Shown here in pieces: positions 54,219 through 62,993 of a DNA stretch of 64,000 nt. Origin of the DNA: Flavobacteriaceae bacterium. GTDB taxonomy: Bacteria; Bacteroidota; Bacteroidia; Flavobacteriales; Flavobacteriaceae. Made by a program: the position numbers and the translations under genes. The stretch covers positions 1 to 64,000 of the forward strand of contig JABXHN010000010.1 in the NCBI GenBank assembly GCA_013373635.1, read 5' to 3'. The notes under the pieces were generated by a model. It did no database searches. It saw only the letters and a list, made by a program, of their open reading frames with translations, and was not told the origin of the DNA. Each line of letters begins with the position of its first letter. Within the stretch, counting starts at the first letter, position 1.

Positions 54219-55133
54219 TTAAAGTGCATACAACACGAATGGAAGTGCGATTAACCCAAGGAGGATTAAATCTTTAATCCAGGGTTTTTTAATCGCCTCT
54301 AAGGCGTTTGTATATATCACAGAAACCGGAAACAACAAAAAGATGGTTTCTTGTCCATCAGAAAGGTTTGCTAAAGCGATAAACGCAGCGACAAAAAAGC
54401 TTAAAAGAACTAATCGTATGCTGATTAGTTTCCCTATCAATGTCCTGCTGAGTCCGCGATAAGTGACAATTGATGCGAGAATTCCCAAAAAGACAAATCC
54501 CAAAACGACTAAATGATTCTTTGAAAAGCTCAAATCGCTAAAGTTTATTTGAAACTGATAATGTTGATCAAAAAAAGCCTGGGTTTCATCGATTCCCATA
54601 TAAGCAAACACAAGCAACAAATAGGCTCCAATTGCAGGAAGGATCACCAACCAATTTTTGAGTTTTTCAAATTGATAGAAATAAATTGCAAGAGCCAAAA
54701 TCAGTAAGAAATACAAAGCGGAAGGGTTAAAATAAGAGGCTATTAAAATCCAAAAACTAGCATCAAAAACCTTTAGTTTAATAGAAACCAAAGAGCGAAT
54801 GCTAAGGATTCTCCTAAAAGCTAATAATAAGAAAAAGAGGGTGAGAAGTGTGTTTCTGTCGTATAATTGATTTTCAAAAAATCCAAAAAAAACGGTAAAC
54901 AATAGAATTACATAAGTGTTTTTCCCGCTAATCTGATTCTTCTTTACAGTGAATTCAACGAGTAACATTCCCAAACCAACTACAGTGAGTTTGCCAAAAA
55001 ACACCAGTAATTCAAGGGTTGAATAGGCTTCCACTCCTGTTGCCCAAAACCAAAACCAGTAGTGAATACTGAAGATGAGCAGGGCTACTAAATAATTTAT
55101 TGGATTAGTTTTGTCAAAAACACTTGAAATCAT
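54219..55133 (-). CDS. DUF6427 membrane protein
   Basis: 304 aa with about 9-10 hydrophobic helices and few loops. It begins MISSVFDKTNPINYLVALLIF, the usual DUF6427 start. The pattern of helices suggests a permease or glycosyltransferase-C-like fold, but no catalytic motif is clear. The function is unknown. It converges with the flavoprotein gene and is divergent from the small membrane protein gene. Confidence 0.72.
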   Translation of the reverse strand: MISSVFDKTNPINYLVALLIFSIHYWFWFWATGVEAYSTLELLVFFGKLTVVGLGMLLVEFTVKKNQISGKNTYVILLFTVFFGFFENQLYDRNTLLTLFFLLLAFRRILSIRSLVSIKLKVFDASFWILIASYFNPSALYFLLILALAIYFYQFEKLKNWLVILPAIGAYLLLVFAYMGIDETQAFFDQHYQFQINFSDLSFSKNHLVVLGFVFLGILASIVTYRGLSRTLIGKLISIRLVLLSFFVAAFIALANLSDGQETIFLLFPVSVIYTNALEAIKKPWIKDLILLGLIALPFVLYAL

Positions 55134-55145
55134 CTTAGGATTTTA

Positions 55146-55153
55146 TATTTTTG
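55146..55153 (+). promoter_or_regulatory. -7 element of the small membrane protein gene
   Basis: TATTTTTG fits TAnnTTTG, leaving a 5' leader of about 55 nt before the ATG at 55214. No clear -33 TTG. Confidence 0.4.
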
Positions 55154-55213
55154 TCCGATAAAGATAAGCTTCGCTTTTAAAGTGAACTAAAGAACCTCAA
55201 AAAAATTAAAGTT

Positions 55214-55444
55214 ATGGGATTTTGGACTAGTATTTGGAAAGGTATTGAAACCTTGTTTGTAGATTTTTTATTTGCACCTTTAGACGCTATTCGTTTTATG
55301 GACAACTGGTGGTTACAAAATACTGTTAACTGGATGTTTGTAGTTATCGGTTTTGTTGCCTTTGGTTACTGGATGAAACAATTAAAAATATTCGAAGACA
55401 ATAATGAAGAAGATAAATCAAGTACTTCTCATTCATTCTTATAA
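55214..55444 (+). CDS. Small membrane protein (DUF6341-like)
   Basis: 76 aa. It has an aromatic, amphipathic N-terminus (FWTSIWKGIETLFVDFLFAPLDAIRFMDNWW), one clear membrane helix (about 40-58) and an acidic, serine-rich tail. I believe this is DUF6341, a small conserved flavobacterial protein found near purD. The function is unknown. A good terminator follows, which supports that the gene is expressed. Confidence 0.7.
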   Translation: MGFWTSIWKGIETLFVDFLFAPLDAIRFMDNWWLQNTVNWMFVVIGFVAFGYWMKQLKIFEDNNEEDKSSTSHSFL

Positions 55445-55466
55445 TCAGAATATTCTACAATAAAAC

Positions 55467-55494
55467 AAAAAGGCCCAATTAGGGCCTTTTTTTT
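55467..55494. terminator. Bidirectional terminator between small membrane protein and purD
   Basis: Stem AGGCCC/GGGCCT (extended by A-T pairs) with loop AATTA and eight T on the plus strand; A/T-rich flanks give a T run on the minus strand also. It serves both convergent genes. Confidence 0.9.
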
Positions 55495-55516
55495 ATGATT
55501 TCAATTAACTTAAAGC

Positions 55517-56788
55517 TTACAAATCAAATCCTAAATCCGTTCTGTAGTAACGATCTTTAAACTGAATTTTTGAAACGCCTTCATAAGAAGATTGAAGTGC
55601 TTCTCTAAAATCAGTTCCAAAAGCAGTAACTGCGAGTACTCTACCTCCATTGGTTACAATTTTCCCGCCTTTTAATGTCGTTCCCGCCTGAAATACGATC
55701 TGATCTGTTACAGCGTCTATTCCTGTGATTTCATCTCCTTTATTGTAGGCTTCTGGATAACCTCCAGCTACGTTCATCACTGTGGTTGCTGCTCTAGAAT
55801 CAATTTCAAAAGGAACTTGATCAAGAGTTCCATTCGCTACCGCTTTAAATATTTCAACGAAGTCGGTCTTTAGTCTTGGAAGTACAACCTCTGTTTCTGG
55901 GTCACCCATACGAACATTGTATTCGATGACTTTAGGGTCGTTTCCAACTTTGATAAGACCGATAAAGATAAATCCTTTGTAAGGTAAGTTGTCTTTTTCA
56001 AGGCCTCTTACGGTAGGTTCGATAATTCGATCGTGAATCTTTGCCATAAATTCTTCATTGGCAAAAGGAACTGGAGAAATAGCTCCCATTCCTCCGGTAT
56101 TGAGTCCGGTATCTCCCTCTCCTATTCGCTTGTAATCTTTAGCTGTTGGAAGCACTTTGTAGTTTTTTCCATCAGTTAACACAAACACAGAAAGTTCGAT
56201 TCCATCTAAAAATTCTTCAATCACTACTCTCGCACTAGCTGCTCCAAATTTTCCATCAGAAATCATGGATTTTAGCTCCTCCTTAGCTTCCTGAAGGTCT
56301 TGTAGGATCAAAACTCCTTTTCCGGCAGCTAAACCATCTGCTTTTAGTACATAAGGAGGATTTAGGCTTTCTAAGAACGCATAGCCTTCCTCTAAATTCT
56401 CTTGAGTAAACTCTTTGTAAGCCGCTGTTGGAATATTATGTCGCTCCATAAATGCTTTTGCAAAAGCCTTAGAACCTTCAAGTTCAGCCGCGGCCTTTTG
56501 AGGGCCAATGACTGGTATATTTTTTAACTGATCGTCTTCCAGGAAAAAGTCGTGTACGCCATTAACTAAAGGATCTTCTGGTCCTACTACCACCATATCG
56601 ATATGTTGAGATAAAACCGCCTCTTTAACGCAATTAAAATCGTTGATGTTGATTTCTATATTGGTTGCTATTTCATGAGTCCCAGCATTACCAGGAGCTA
56701 CAAATATGTTCGGTTTTGATTCACTTTGGGCTAACTTCCAAGCAAAGGTGTGTTCTCTACCTCCACTTCCTAGAATAAGAATGTTCAT
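55517..56788 (-). CDS. purD: Phosphoribosylamine-glycine ligase
   Basis: 423 aa ATP-grasp enzyme of purine synthesis (GAR synthetase). Signatures are LILGSGGREHTFAWKLAQS at the start, LKADGLAAGKGV, GDTGLNTGGMGA, YNVRMGDPETEVVLPRL and the C-terminal GGRVLAV. Length is normal. TATTTTTG on the minus strand at 56812-56805 is a likely -7 element. No other pur gene is nearby. Confidence 0.97.
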   Translation of the reverse strand: MNILILGSGGREHTFAWKLAQSESKPNIFVAPGNAGTHEIATNIEININDFNCVKEAVLSQHIDMVVVGPEDPLVNGVHDFFLEDDQLKNIPVIGPQKAAAELEGSKAFAKAFMERHNIPTAAYKEFTQENLEEGYAFLESLNPPYVLKADGLAAGKGVLILQDLQEAKEELKSMISDGKFGAASARVVIEEFLDGIELSVFVLTDGKNYKVLPTAKDYKRIGEGDTGLNTGGMGAISPVPFANEEFMAKIHDRIIEPTVRGLEKDNLPYKGFIFIGLIKVGNDPKVIEYNVRMGDPETEVVLPRLKTDFVEIFKAVANGTLDQVPFEIDSRAATTVMNVAGGYPEAYNKGDEITGIDAVTDQIVFQAGTTLKGGKIVTNGGRVLAVTAFGTDFREALQSSYEGVSKIQFKDRYYRTDLGFDL

Positions 56789-56821
56789 GGTGTATTATTT
56801 TTTACAAAAATACACTTTTGT

Positions 56822-57661
56822 TTAGTGTTTGGAAGCCAAAACGACATCTTTTAATGCCTTTTCCCACGGAATTTGTTCAAAACAAGAACTCGGTTTCATA
56901 ACAGAGTAAGCGGGACGTTTTGCGGCAGCTCCATAAGCTTCTGTGCTAATCGGTTCTATTCTTAGATCGAGCTTGTTGTACTCCACTATTTTTTGTGCAA
57001 ATTCCATCCAAGAACAATGACCGCTATGAGCAAAGTGAAGAATTCCTGTGGGGAGCTTCTTATTAGAAATAAGTTGAAGCAATTGTTTGGCTAATTCATG
57101 AGCCGATACAGGAACTCCAATTTGATCATTGACCACATTGATCTGATCCTTAGTCTGAGCAAGGCGAATAATGGTTTTATAAAAATTATTGGCAACGTTG
57201 GAATACAGCCATGAAGCTCTAATGACGCTGTAAGCGGCTCCACTTTCTTCAATACGCTCCTCTCCTGCTCTTTTGGTGCTTCCATAGACCGATTGAGGGT
57301 TGGTTGCATCCTCTGCTGTGTAGGGGCTTGTTTTAAGCCCATCAAAAACAAAGTCTGTAGAAATATGAACCAGGTGAACAGAATGCTTTTTACAAGCCTT
57401 AGAAATAAACCCTACTGCTATTTCATTGATCAAGCTTGCCGCTGTTTCATTCTCCTCAGCGGCATCGACCGCCGTATAAGCCGCGCAGTTGATGAGATAA
57501 TCGTATTGATGAGTGTTCAACTCCTGCTCTACCACTTCTTGGTCAGTAATATCAAGTGTTTCCCTTGAAGCAAAGACGAGCTTTAAATCAAACTGTTCTT
57601 CAATCTGCTTAAAACACTGACCGAGTTGCCCGTTGGCACCTGTAATGAGAATTCTACTCAT
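56822..57661 (-). CDS. rfbD: dTDP-4-dehydrorhamnose reductase
   Basis: 279 aa short-chain reductase, the last step to dTDP-L-rhamnose. NAD(P)-binding GANGQLGQCF, STDFVFDG and the catalytic YGSTKRAGE (YxxxK) are present. The ATG at 57661 is used; it overlaps the rfbC stop by 8 nt, and an ATG 12 nt upstream is possible but less typical. Confidence 0.94.
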   Translation of the reverse strand: MSRILITGANGQLGQCFKQIEEQFDLKLVFASRETLDITDQEVVEQELNTHQYDYLINCAAYTAVDAAEENETAASLINEIAVGFISKACKKHSVHLVHISTDFVFDGLKTSPYTAEDATNPQSVYGSTKRAGEERIEESGAAYSVIRASWLYSNVANNFYKTIIRLAQTKDQINVVNDQIGVPVSAHELAKQLLQLISNKKLPTGILHFAHSGHCSWMEFAQKIVEYNKLDLRIEPISTEAYGAAAKRPAYSVMKPSSCFEQIPWEKALKDVVLASKH

Positions 57662-58202
57662 AGCTGATCTCATTAAATAAAGGCAATTCGAGATCTTTTT
57701 TAGAAATAATAAGTTCGCTGGAGTTTAATTTCCAATCGATTCCTAAATGGTGATCACTGTATAGAATCCCTGCTTCTGAAGCTGGATGGTATTCATTATC
57801 ACAGAGGTAGGTAATAGTAGCTGATTTGGATAAGACTACAAAACCGTGAGCACAGCCTCTTGGAATAAATAGTTGATTTCCCTTCTCTTTTGAGAGTTCA
57901 ACAGTATAATGTGTTCCAAAACTATCAGAGTCGGCTCTAAGGTCTACAACAACGTCCAAAATAAGCCCCTCTACTACTCTAATGAGCTTGGCTTGAGCCA
58001 TAGCTCCTTTTTGATAATGTAAGCCTCTTAGGGTGCCGTAATGAGATTCTGATTCGTTTTCCTGAACAAAGTCAGGGGCATACCCTAGAATTTCTTCTAG
58101 CTTTGAAGTTTTAAAACACTCTTTAAACGTCCCGCGCTCATCCTCAAAAACGCTGGGAATAAGCTCAAAACAACCCTCAATTGATGTTTTATGATGCTGC
58201 AT
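57654..58202 (-). CDS. rfbC: dTDP-4-dehydrorhamnose 3,5-epimerase
   Basis: 182 aa cupin. Signatures are FKECFKTSKLEEILG, GTLRGLHYQKGAMAQAKLIRVVEG with the catalytic His, DVVVDLR, IPRGCAHGFVVLS and a Tyr in TYLCDNEYHPASE. It epimerises C3 and C5 of the 4-keto sugar. It overlaps rfbB by 1 nt and rfbD by 8 nt. Confidence 0.96.
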   Translation of the reverse strand: MQHHKTSIEGCFELIPSVFEDERGTFKECFKTSKLEEILGYAPDFVQENESESHYGTLRGLHYQKGAMAQAKLIRVVEGLILDVVVDLRADSDSFGTHYTVELSKEKGNQLFIPRGCAHGFVVLSKSATITYLCDNEYHPASEAGILYSDHHLGIDWKLNSSELIISKKDLELPLFNEISYE

Positions 58203-59242
58203 TATTGCTTTTTTGAATTAGTGATTTGATAAGCTCCAGAGTGAATGCGTTCCAACCACTTCTTATTGTCTAAATACCAGTCGATGGTGTAATCCAAACC
58301 TTGTTTAAAATCGTATTTGGGCTTCCATCCCAATTCTGTTTCGAGTTTGGAAGCATCAATGGCGTAGCGCTTATCATGTCCAGGTCGATCTTTGACAAAA
58401 CTGATCAACTTTTTAAGGCTTCCGCTTTCTTTTTGGAGCTTCTCCTCTAGCCTTTCACATATTAAATTGACTAAGTCGATGTTCTGAACCTCATTATGAC
58501 CGCCGATCAAATAGGTTTTAGTGTTTTCAGCTTTGTGAAAAATTAGATCCATGGCCTCGATATGATCTTGAACATACAGCCAGTCTCTGGTGTATTTGCC
58601 ATCTCCATATACAGGAATCGCCTCCTTGTTTAAGGCTTTTTCAATACAGACTGGGATCAATTTTTCTGGAAACTGATTAGGGCCGTAATTATTAGAACAG
58701 TTGGAAATCACATAGGGCAAACCATAGGTTTCTCCATAGGCTCTCACGAGCATATCCGAACTCGCTTTGGAGGCAGAATAGGGTGAATTAGGAGCATAGG
58801 GACTGTTTTCTGTAAAAAAACCCTCAGCACCCAGTGAACCAAATACCTCATCGGTAGAAATATGATAAAATCGTTTAAAATTTTCTTGTTTTAAAGCGGT
58901 GTTCAACAAGTTCGCAGTCCCTTCGACATTAGTCTTTACAAAGACTAGGGGGTCAGAAATCGAACGATCGACATGCGATTCAGCCGCTAAGTGAATGACG
59001 CTGTTGATTTTCTTTTCTTTAAAAAGTTGCTCCACAAAGTCTTTGTCAGTGATGTCTCCACATACAAACTGATAATTGGAATAAGACTCTAAATCTTCAA
59101 TAGTGTCCTTGTTTCCAGCATAGGTGAGTAGATCGAGATTGATTACACGGTAATTAGGGTAGGAGCTGACCATATGCCTACAGAGGTGAGAGCCGATAAA
59201 TCCAGCTCCTCCTGTAATCAATATGTTTTTTGGCTCCTTCAT
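58202..59242 (-). CDS. rfbB: dTDP-glucose 4,6-dehydratase
   Basis: 346 aa extended SDR. NAD-binding GGAGFIGSHLCRH, HLAAESHVDRSI, the catalytic TDE in STDEVFGSL and YSASKASSD are diagnostic. The ATG at 59242 (MKEPKNILITGG) is used; a longer start at 59311 would overlap the preceding gene. The partner rfbA (glucose-1-phosphate thymidylyltransferase) is missing from this cluster. Confidence 0.96.
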   Translation of the reverse strand: MKEPKNILITGGAGFIGSHLCRHMVSSYPNYRVINLDLLTYAGNKDTIEDLESYSNYQFVCGDITDKDFVEQLFKEKKINSVIHLAAESHVDRSISDPLVFVKTNVEGTANLLNTALKQENFKRFYHISTDEVFGSLGAEGFFTENSPYAPNSPYSASKASSDMLVRAYGETYGLPYVISNCSNNYGPNQFPEKLIPVCIEKALNKEAIPVYGDGKYTRDWLYVQDHIEAMDLIFHKAENTKTYLIGGHNEVQNIDLVNLICERLEEKLQKESGSLKKLISFVKDRPGHDKRYAIDASKLETELGWKPKYDFKQGLDYTIDWYLDNKKWLERIHSGAYQITNSKKQ

Positions 59243-59267
59243 AGGGTAAAAATAAGGCTTTAATCGC

Positions 59268-60767
59268 TTATTGGATATAATCGACGAGTTCATCGGCCAA
59301 ACTGCGATCATTGGCCAGGCGTTGTATTTTATTTTGACCCCCTAATTTTCCTCGTTTCTTCATCAAGTTGGTAAAGCCTCCCTTTTGAACAATTCGAATT
59401 TGAAGTCGCTGTAATACATTCCCCTTGATGAGATCGTCATAATAGGTGTTTTGTGACTGCATTTCTAAGTCCAAAGCCTGGGTAAATGCGTTGAGGTCTT
59501 CTGGTAGTTGTTCAAACTCCACAAACCATTCGTGATAGGGGAGTTCTCCGTCTTTTGGAACAATCTGAGGAGCCACTGTAAACTCCACCACAGAGCCTCC
59601 ACATTCGTCAATTGCCTTTTTCATGGAATATTCCACCTCTTTCGCGATAACATGTTCTCCAAATGCTGAAATAAAATGCTTAATGCGCCCAGAAACAATC
59701 ACTCGATAAGGATCTGTTGATACAAACTGTACAGTATCCCCGATATTATAAGCCCAAAGTCCTGCGTTGGTTGAAATAATCATCGCGTAATTCACACCTT
59801 TTTGAACCTCTGCAATGGTCAAACGCTTGGGGTTATCATCAAAAAAGTGATCCGCCTCAATAAATTCATAAAAAATTCCGTGATCCAAACAAAGAAGCAT
59901 CCCAACTTCGCTTTGTTTGTCTTGGTAGGCAAAAAACCCCTCGCTTGCAGGAAATAATTCAATAGAATCCACCTCCTTGCCCATGAGCTCGACAAACTTG
60001 GCTTGATACGGCTTGTAATTCACCCCTCCGTAAATAAATAATTGAAAGTTTTTAAAGAGCCCTGTAATGGGTTTTCCAGATTTCTCCTTGAGTTTCTCAA
60101 AATACATTTGAACCCATGAAGGAATTCCTGCAATCACTCCCATATCCTGATTGATCGTCTCTTCGACAATGGCGTCTACCTTAGTTTCCCAATCCTCAAT
60201 ACAATTGGTTTCCCATGAAGGCAATCTATTTTTTTGAAGGTAGTTAGGCACATAATGTGCTGAGATCCCTGAAAGTCGCCCTGTTTTAATCTTTTTTGAT
60301 TCATCGAGCTTTGGACTTCCCTGTAAAAAAATCATCTTTCTTAGAACGATATCTGCATTTCCAGTCTCGTGAATATAGGACAGTATCGCATCTCTAGAGG
60401 CGCGCACCTGCTGTTTCATAGATGCCGCTGTTATCGGTATGTATTTAGCTCCAGAGGTGGTTCCTGAAGTCTTTGCAAAATAGGAGGGAAGTCCAGGCCA
60501 AAGCACGTCCTTTTCTTCATTGACAACACGATTGATATAGGTTTTTAAGTCCTCGTAATCGCGAATGGGTACTGCCTTTACAAAGTCTTGATGACTCTTT
60601 ATTCCTTCAAATCCGTGATCCTTACCAAAAACGGTCCCTTTAGCGTTTTCGATCAATGAATTAAAAAGAGACTCTTGAATTTTTACAGGGTTCGAGCTCC
60701 ATTTTTTTGTCTTCTTATCAATACGAGCTGCAAAAAGCTTAGCGGCTATGGCTTTTAATGGAATCAT
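59268..60767 (-). CDS. GH3-family acyl-adenylate/amide synthetase-like protein
   Basis: 499 aa. The family is named for plant GH3 auxin/jasmonate-amido synthetases. The phosphate-binding loop is FAKTSGTTSGAKYIPIT (about 93-109), and LFPASEGFFAYQ and WAYNIGDTVQFVS are typical. It probably activates a carboxylate with ATP and joins it to an amine. Bacterial members are common in Bacteroidota but their substrates are unknown. It lies 25 nt before rfbB and directly after the M23 gene. Confidence 0.88.
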   Translation of the reverse strand: MIPLKAIAAKLFAARIDKKTKKWSSNPVKIQESLFNSLIENAKGTVFGKDHGFEGIKSHQDFVKAVPIRDYEDLKTYINRVVNEEKDVLWPGLPSYFAKTSGTTSGAKYIPITAASMKQQVRASRDAILSYIHETGNADIVLRKMIFLQGSPKLDESKKIKTGRLSGISAHYVPNYLQKNRLPSWETNCIEDWETKVDAIVEETINQDMGVIAGIPSWVQMYFEKLKEKSGKPITGLFKNFQLFIYGGVNYKPYQAKFVELMGKEVDSIELFPASEGFFAYQDKQSEVGMLLCLDHGIFYEFIEADHFFDDNPKRLTIAEVQKGVNYAMIISTNAGLWAYNIGDTVQFVSTDPYRVIVSGRIKHFISAFGEHVIAKEVEYSMKKAIDECGGSVVEFTVAPQIVPKDGELPYHEWFVEFEQLPEDLNAFTQALDLEMQSQNTYYDDLIKGNVLQRLQIRIVQKGGFTNLMKKRGKLGGQNKIQRLANDRSLADELVDYIQ

Positions 60768-61637
60768 CTAGTTAAAATCGATATAATTGGTTGGATTGAC
60801 AGGTTTCAATGCTTTCCAAAGTTCAAAGTGTAAATGAGGTCCTGTGGTGTACTCTCCAGTATTTCCAACTGTAGCAATCACCTCTCCAGCCTCTACTTGA
60901 TCTCCCTGTTTTTTAAACAAGGACCCATTGTGTTTATAGGCCGATATAAAATCGTCTGGGTGTTCGATGATGATGACATAGCCTGTCTCTGAGGTCCAAT
61001 CGGAGAACACTACCATTCCCTCGGCTATTGCTTTAACAGGAGCCTTAGTTTGAGCGATAATATCAATAGCATAATGATCGTTCTGTGGATCAAAAGAGTC
61101 CGAAACCACCCCGTCTAAAGGAGGGTAAAGCACCGATTCTGTTTGTTCTCCTCCTTGATAAAATAAATTGTATTTCTCATCCATGGAAACCTGTTCTCTA
61201 AGGATTGAATCTTCTTTAATAGGATTGATACTAATGGCAACAGTATCCAAATTATAATTTTGCAAAAGCGAATCACGATCCATTTCAGCAGTCGTATAAT
61301 CGCCATTTAATACCATTCGAATGCGCTCCAAATAAAGATTGTTATAACGAATCGCCCTTGATAGTGAATCGGTCTGTTCTTCTAAAAGCAAGGCCGTTCT
61401 TCTGAGATCTGTTGAAGAGTAACCCGGAATATATTCACGAAGAGGGGTAAAGGCAATAATTAAAGTCGTAATTGCCACTAAAAAAATAGAACCAAGCCCC
61501 AAATAAACGAACACACTAAGCCTGTTTAATTTTAGGGAATACTTCTCCTCATAAGTGTCTTCATTGAGTACTACCAATCGATAGTGATGAAGCCATTTCT
61601 TTTTGAGTTCCTTATTTTTTTTCTTCGGTTTGTTCAT
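60768..61637 (-). CDS. M23 family metallopeptidase, membrane-anchored
   Basis: 289 aa. One membrane helix (about 36-60), a short coiled coil, then a LytM domain (about 180-285). The metal site is complete: HYAIDI (HxxxD), and the HxH in GPHLHFELW. It should cut peptidoglycan cross-links in the periplasm. A -7 element TATATTTG lies upstream on the minus strand (61651-61644), divergent from tatA. Confidence 0.92.
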   Translation of the reverse strand: MNKPKKKNKELKKKWLHHYRLVVLNEDTYEEKYSLKLNRLSVFVYLGLGSIFLVAITTLIIAFTPLREYIPGYSSTDLRRTALLLEEQTDSLSRAIRYNNLYLERIRMVLNGDYTTAEMDRDSLLQNYNLDTVAISINPIKEDSILREQVSMDEKYNLFYQGGEQTESVLYPPLDGVVSDSFDPQNDHYAIDIIAQTKAPVKAIAEGMVVFSDWTSETGYVIIIEHPDDFISAYKHNGSLFKKQGDQVEAGEVIATVGNTGEYTTGPHLHFELWKALKPVNPTNYIDFN

Positions 61638-61727
61638 TTAAAACAAATATAGGCCAAAAAACTGTTGAATTATATAGAGATTTGATCTTAAAAGTATAGA
61701 AACATAAGCTTCTTTGAAGTTTTTTAT

Positions 61728-61735
61728 TACATTTG
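61728..61735 (+). promoter_or_regulatory. tatA -7 element
   Basis: TACATTTG, a perfect TAnnTTTG, 21 nt before the tatA ATG at 61757. No clear -33 TTG at the usual spacing. Confidence 0.5.
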
Positions 61736-61756
61736 TTTTTACAAAATTTCAAAATC

Positions 61757-61951
61757 ATGACATCACTGTTTTTACCCTTAATTCCTGGACCATACCAAAT
61801 CGTAATAGTAGTAATTCTAGTATTACTCTTATTCGGAGGAAAGAAAATTCCAGAATTAATGCGCGGATTAGGAAGTGGAATTAAAGAGTTTAAGGACGCT
61901 TCTAAAGAAGATAACGATACTGTGGACCCTAAAAAGGAAAACAAAGAATAA
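61757..61951 (+). CDS. tatA: Twin-arginine translocase subunit TatA/E
   Basis: 64 aa. One membrane helix (about 8-28), the hinge FGGKKIPEL, then an amphipathic helix ([17 protein letters not shown]) and an acidic tail. TatA multimers form the pore for folded proteins with twin-arginine signals. The ATG at 61757 is preferred to an upstream in-frame start. tatC is not in the window. Confidence 0.93.
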   Translation: MTSLFLPLIPGPYQIVIVVILVLLLFGGKKIPELMRGLGSGIKEFKDASKEDNDTVDPKKENKE

Positions 61952-61975
61952 GTTTTTTTCTTAAAATAAGATTGT

Positions 61976-62002
61976 AAAAAACCGCCTTAGAGCGGTTTTT
62001 TT
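61976..62002. terminator. Bidirectional terminator between tatA and the DUF4837 gene
   Basis: Stem AAAAAACCGC/GCGGTTTTTT (61976-61985 and 61992-62001) with a 6-nt loop; both strands end in T runs. The stop codon of the minus-strand gene lies inside the plus-strand T run. Confidence 0.9.
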
Positions 62003-62990
62003 ATTCGACTATTTCAAGTGTTTTTATAATCGCTTCTAGTTCAAATAAAAGGTTGCGCTTGAGCTCATTTGGAGCAAAAACAAAGCCCTCGAGCACTAAT
62101 ATGCGATCGTTTTTCTTGTCGTTGATAAAATAACTTACAAAGGGTCCTGCCATCGCATAGTTGTGCATTTCCCACATCCCTCTCATTTCAACAGCCGGCA
62201 GTCCAGAAACTGTAACTGCTTTTACATAAGGTCTCAAGATGTTTTCGGTAAGCATATAAGTCGTTTTACCGGGGATATCTGGTCCTGGAATATTCTCACT
62301 CACTACGGCATCTCTTCTAAAAATAAGGTCTCCAACTAAATCATTAGGCTGGGTAAACACGCCTGAGGGCAGTTCATATGCGATGAGGTTTAAAGTCCCT
62401 TTTGGTACTGGGCGATCAAACCAAAGAAAATCATCGGTCTTTTTGCCAAGTTGATAGATCGACGGCATATTCAATCGAACTCCAAAGAGTTCTTCAAGGC
62501 TTGTATCCTTACTCAGAGATCGCTTAAAGCGCTCCTGGGTCTCTGTTAGTTCAATTTCCCTAAACGCCTCTATAAACTCCTCAGAATGGTCGACAAAGGA
62601 ATAGATCAACTCCTCTGTAGTTCTCCCTTTGATCACAGCAACCTGTTGGGGTGCAGCATAGACGTCTGGTCTCATATAGGCCTGAGAAATCGAATCTATT
62701 TCCGCGAATAAAACCGTTCTATTTTGTTTGATGGTACCTGTAAAAATAGAGGGTGGAATATGCTGAATTTGCAGACGAGATTCCACAAGCGAAAGCCCTT
62801 TGATGGGGGCGTAAAAAGAAGAGCGAATACTGTCTCCTAGAGCTGAATTCCAAAGCGCATCTTCCATTACAACTAATACCGAGTGAATGGGGCCAATGGA
62901 TTTTGGCAAAAAGGTATAGTCGGGATCTGTAGTGTTCTTACAAGAGCCTAAGCTCAATAAAACAGCTAGAATGACAAGGGTTTTCTTCAT
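62001..62990 (-). CDS. DUF4837 lipoprotein
   Basis: 329 aa. The signal MKKTLVILAVLLSLGSC has a lipobox with Cys17. The body, from LPKSIGPIHSVLVVMEDALWNSALGDSIR to the C-terminal GPFVSYFINDKKNDRILVLEGFVFAPNELKRNLL, matches DUF4837, a Bacteroidota family of unknown function. It lies 3 nt after the lytic transglycosylase gene, which suggests an envelope role. Confidence 0.8.
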   Translation of the reverse strand: MKKTLVILAVLLSLGSCKNTTDPDYTFLPKSIGPIHSVLVVMEDALWNSALGDSIRSSFYAPIKGLSLVESRLQIQHIPPSIFTGTIKQNRTVLFAEIDSISQAYMRPDVYAAPQQVAVIKGRTTEELIYSFVDHSEEFIEAFREIELTETQERFKRSLSKDTSLEELFGVRLNMPSIYQLGKKTDDFLWFDRPVPKGTLNLIAYELPSGVFTQPNDLVGDLIFRRDAVVSENIPGPDIPGKTTYMLTENILRPYVKAVTVSGLPAVEMRGMWEMHNYAMAGPFVSYFINDKKNDRILVLEGFVFAPNELKRNLLFELEAIIKTLEIVE

Positions 62991-62993
62991 AGT

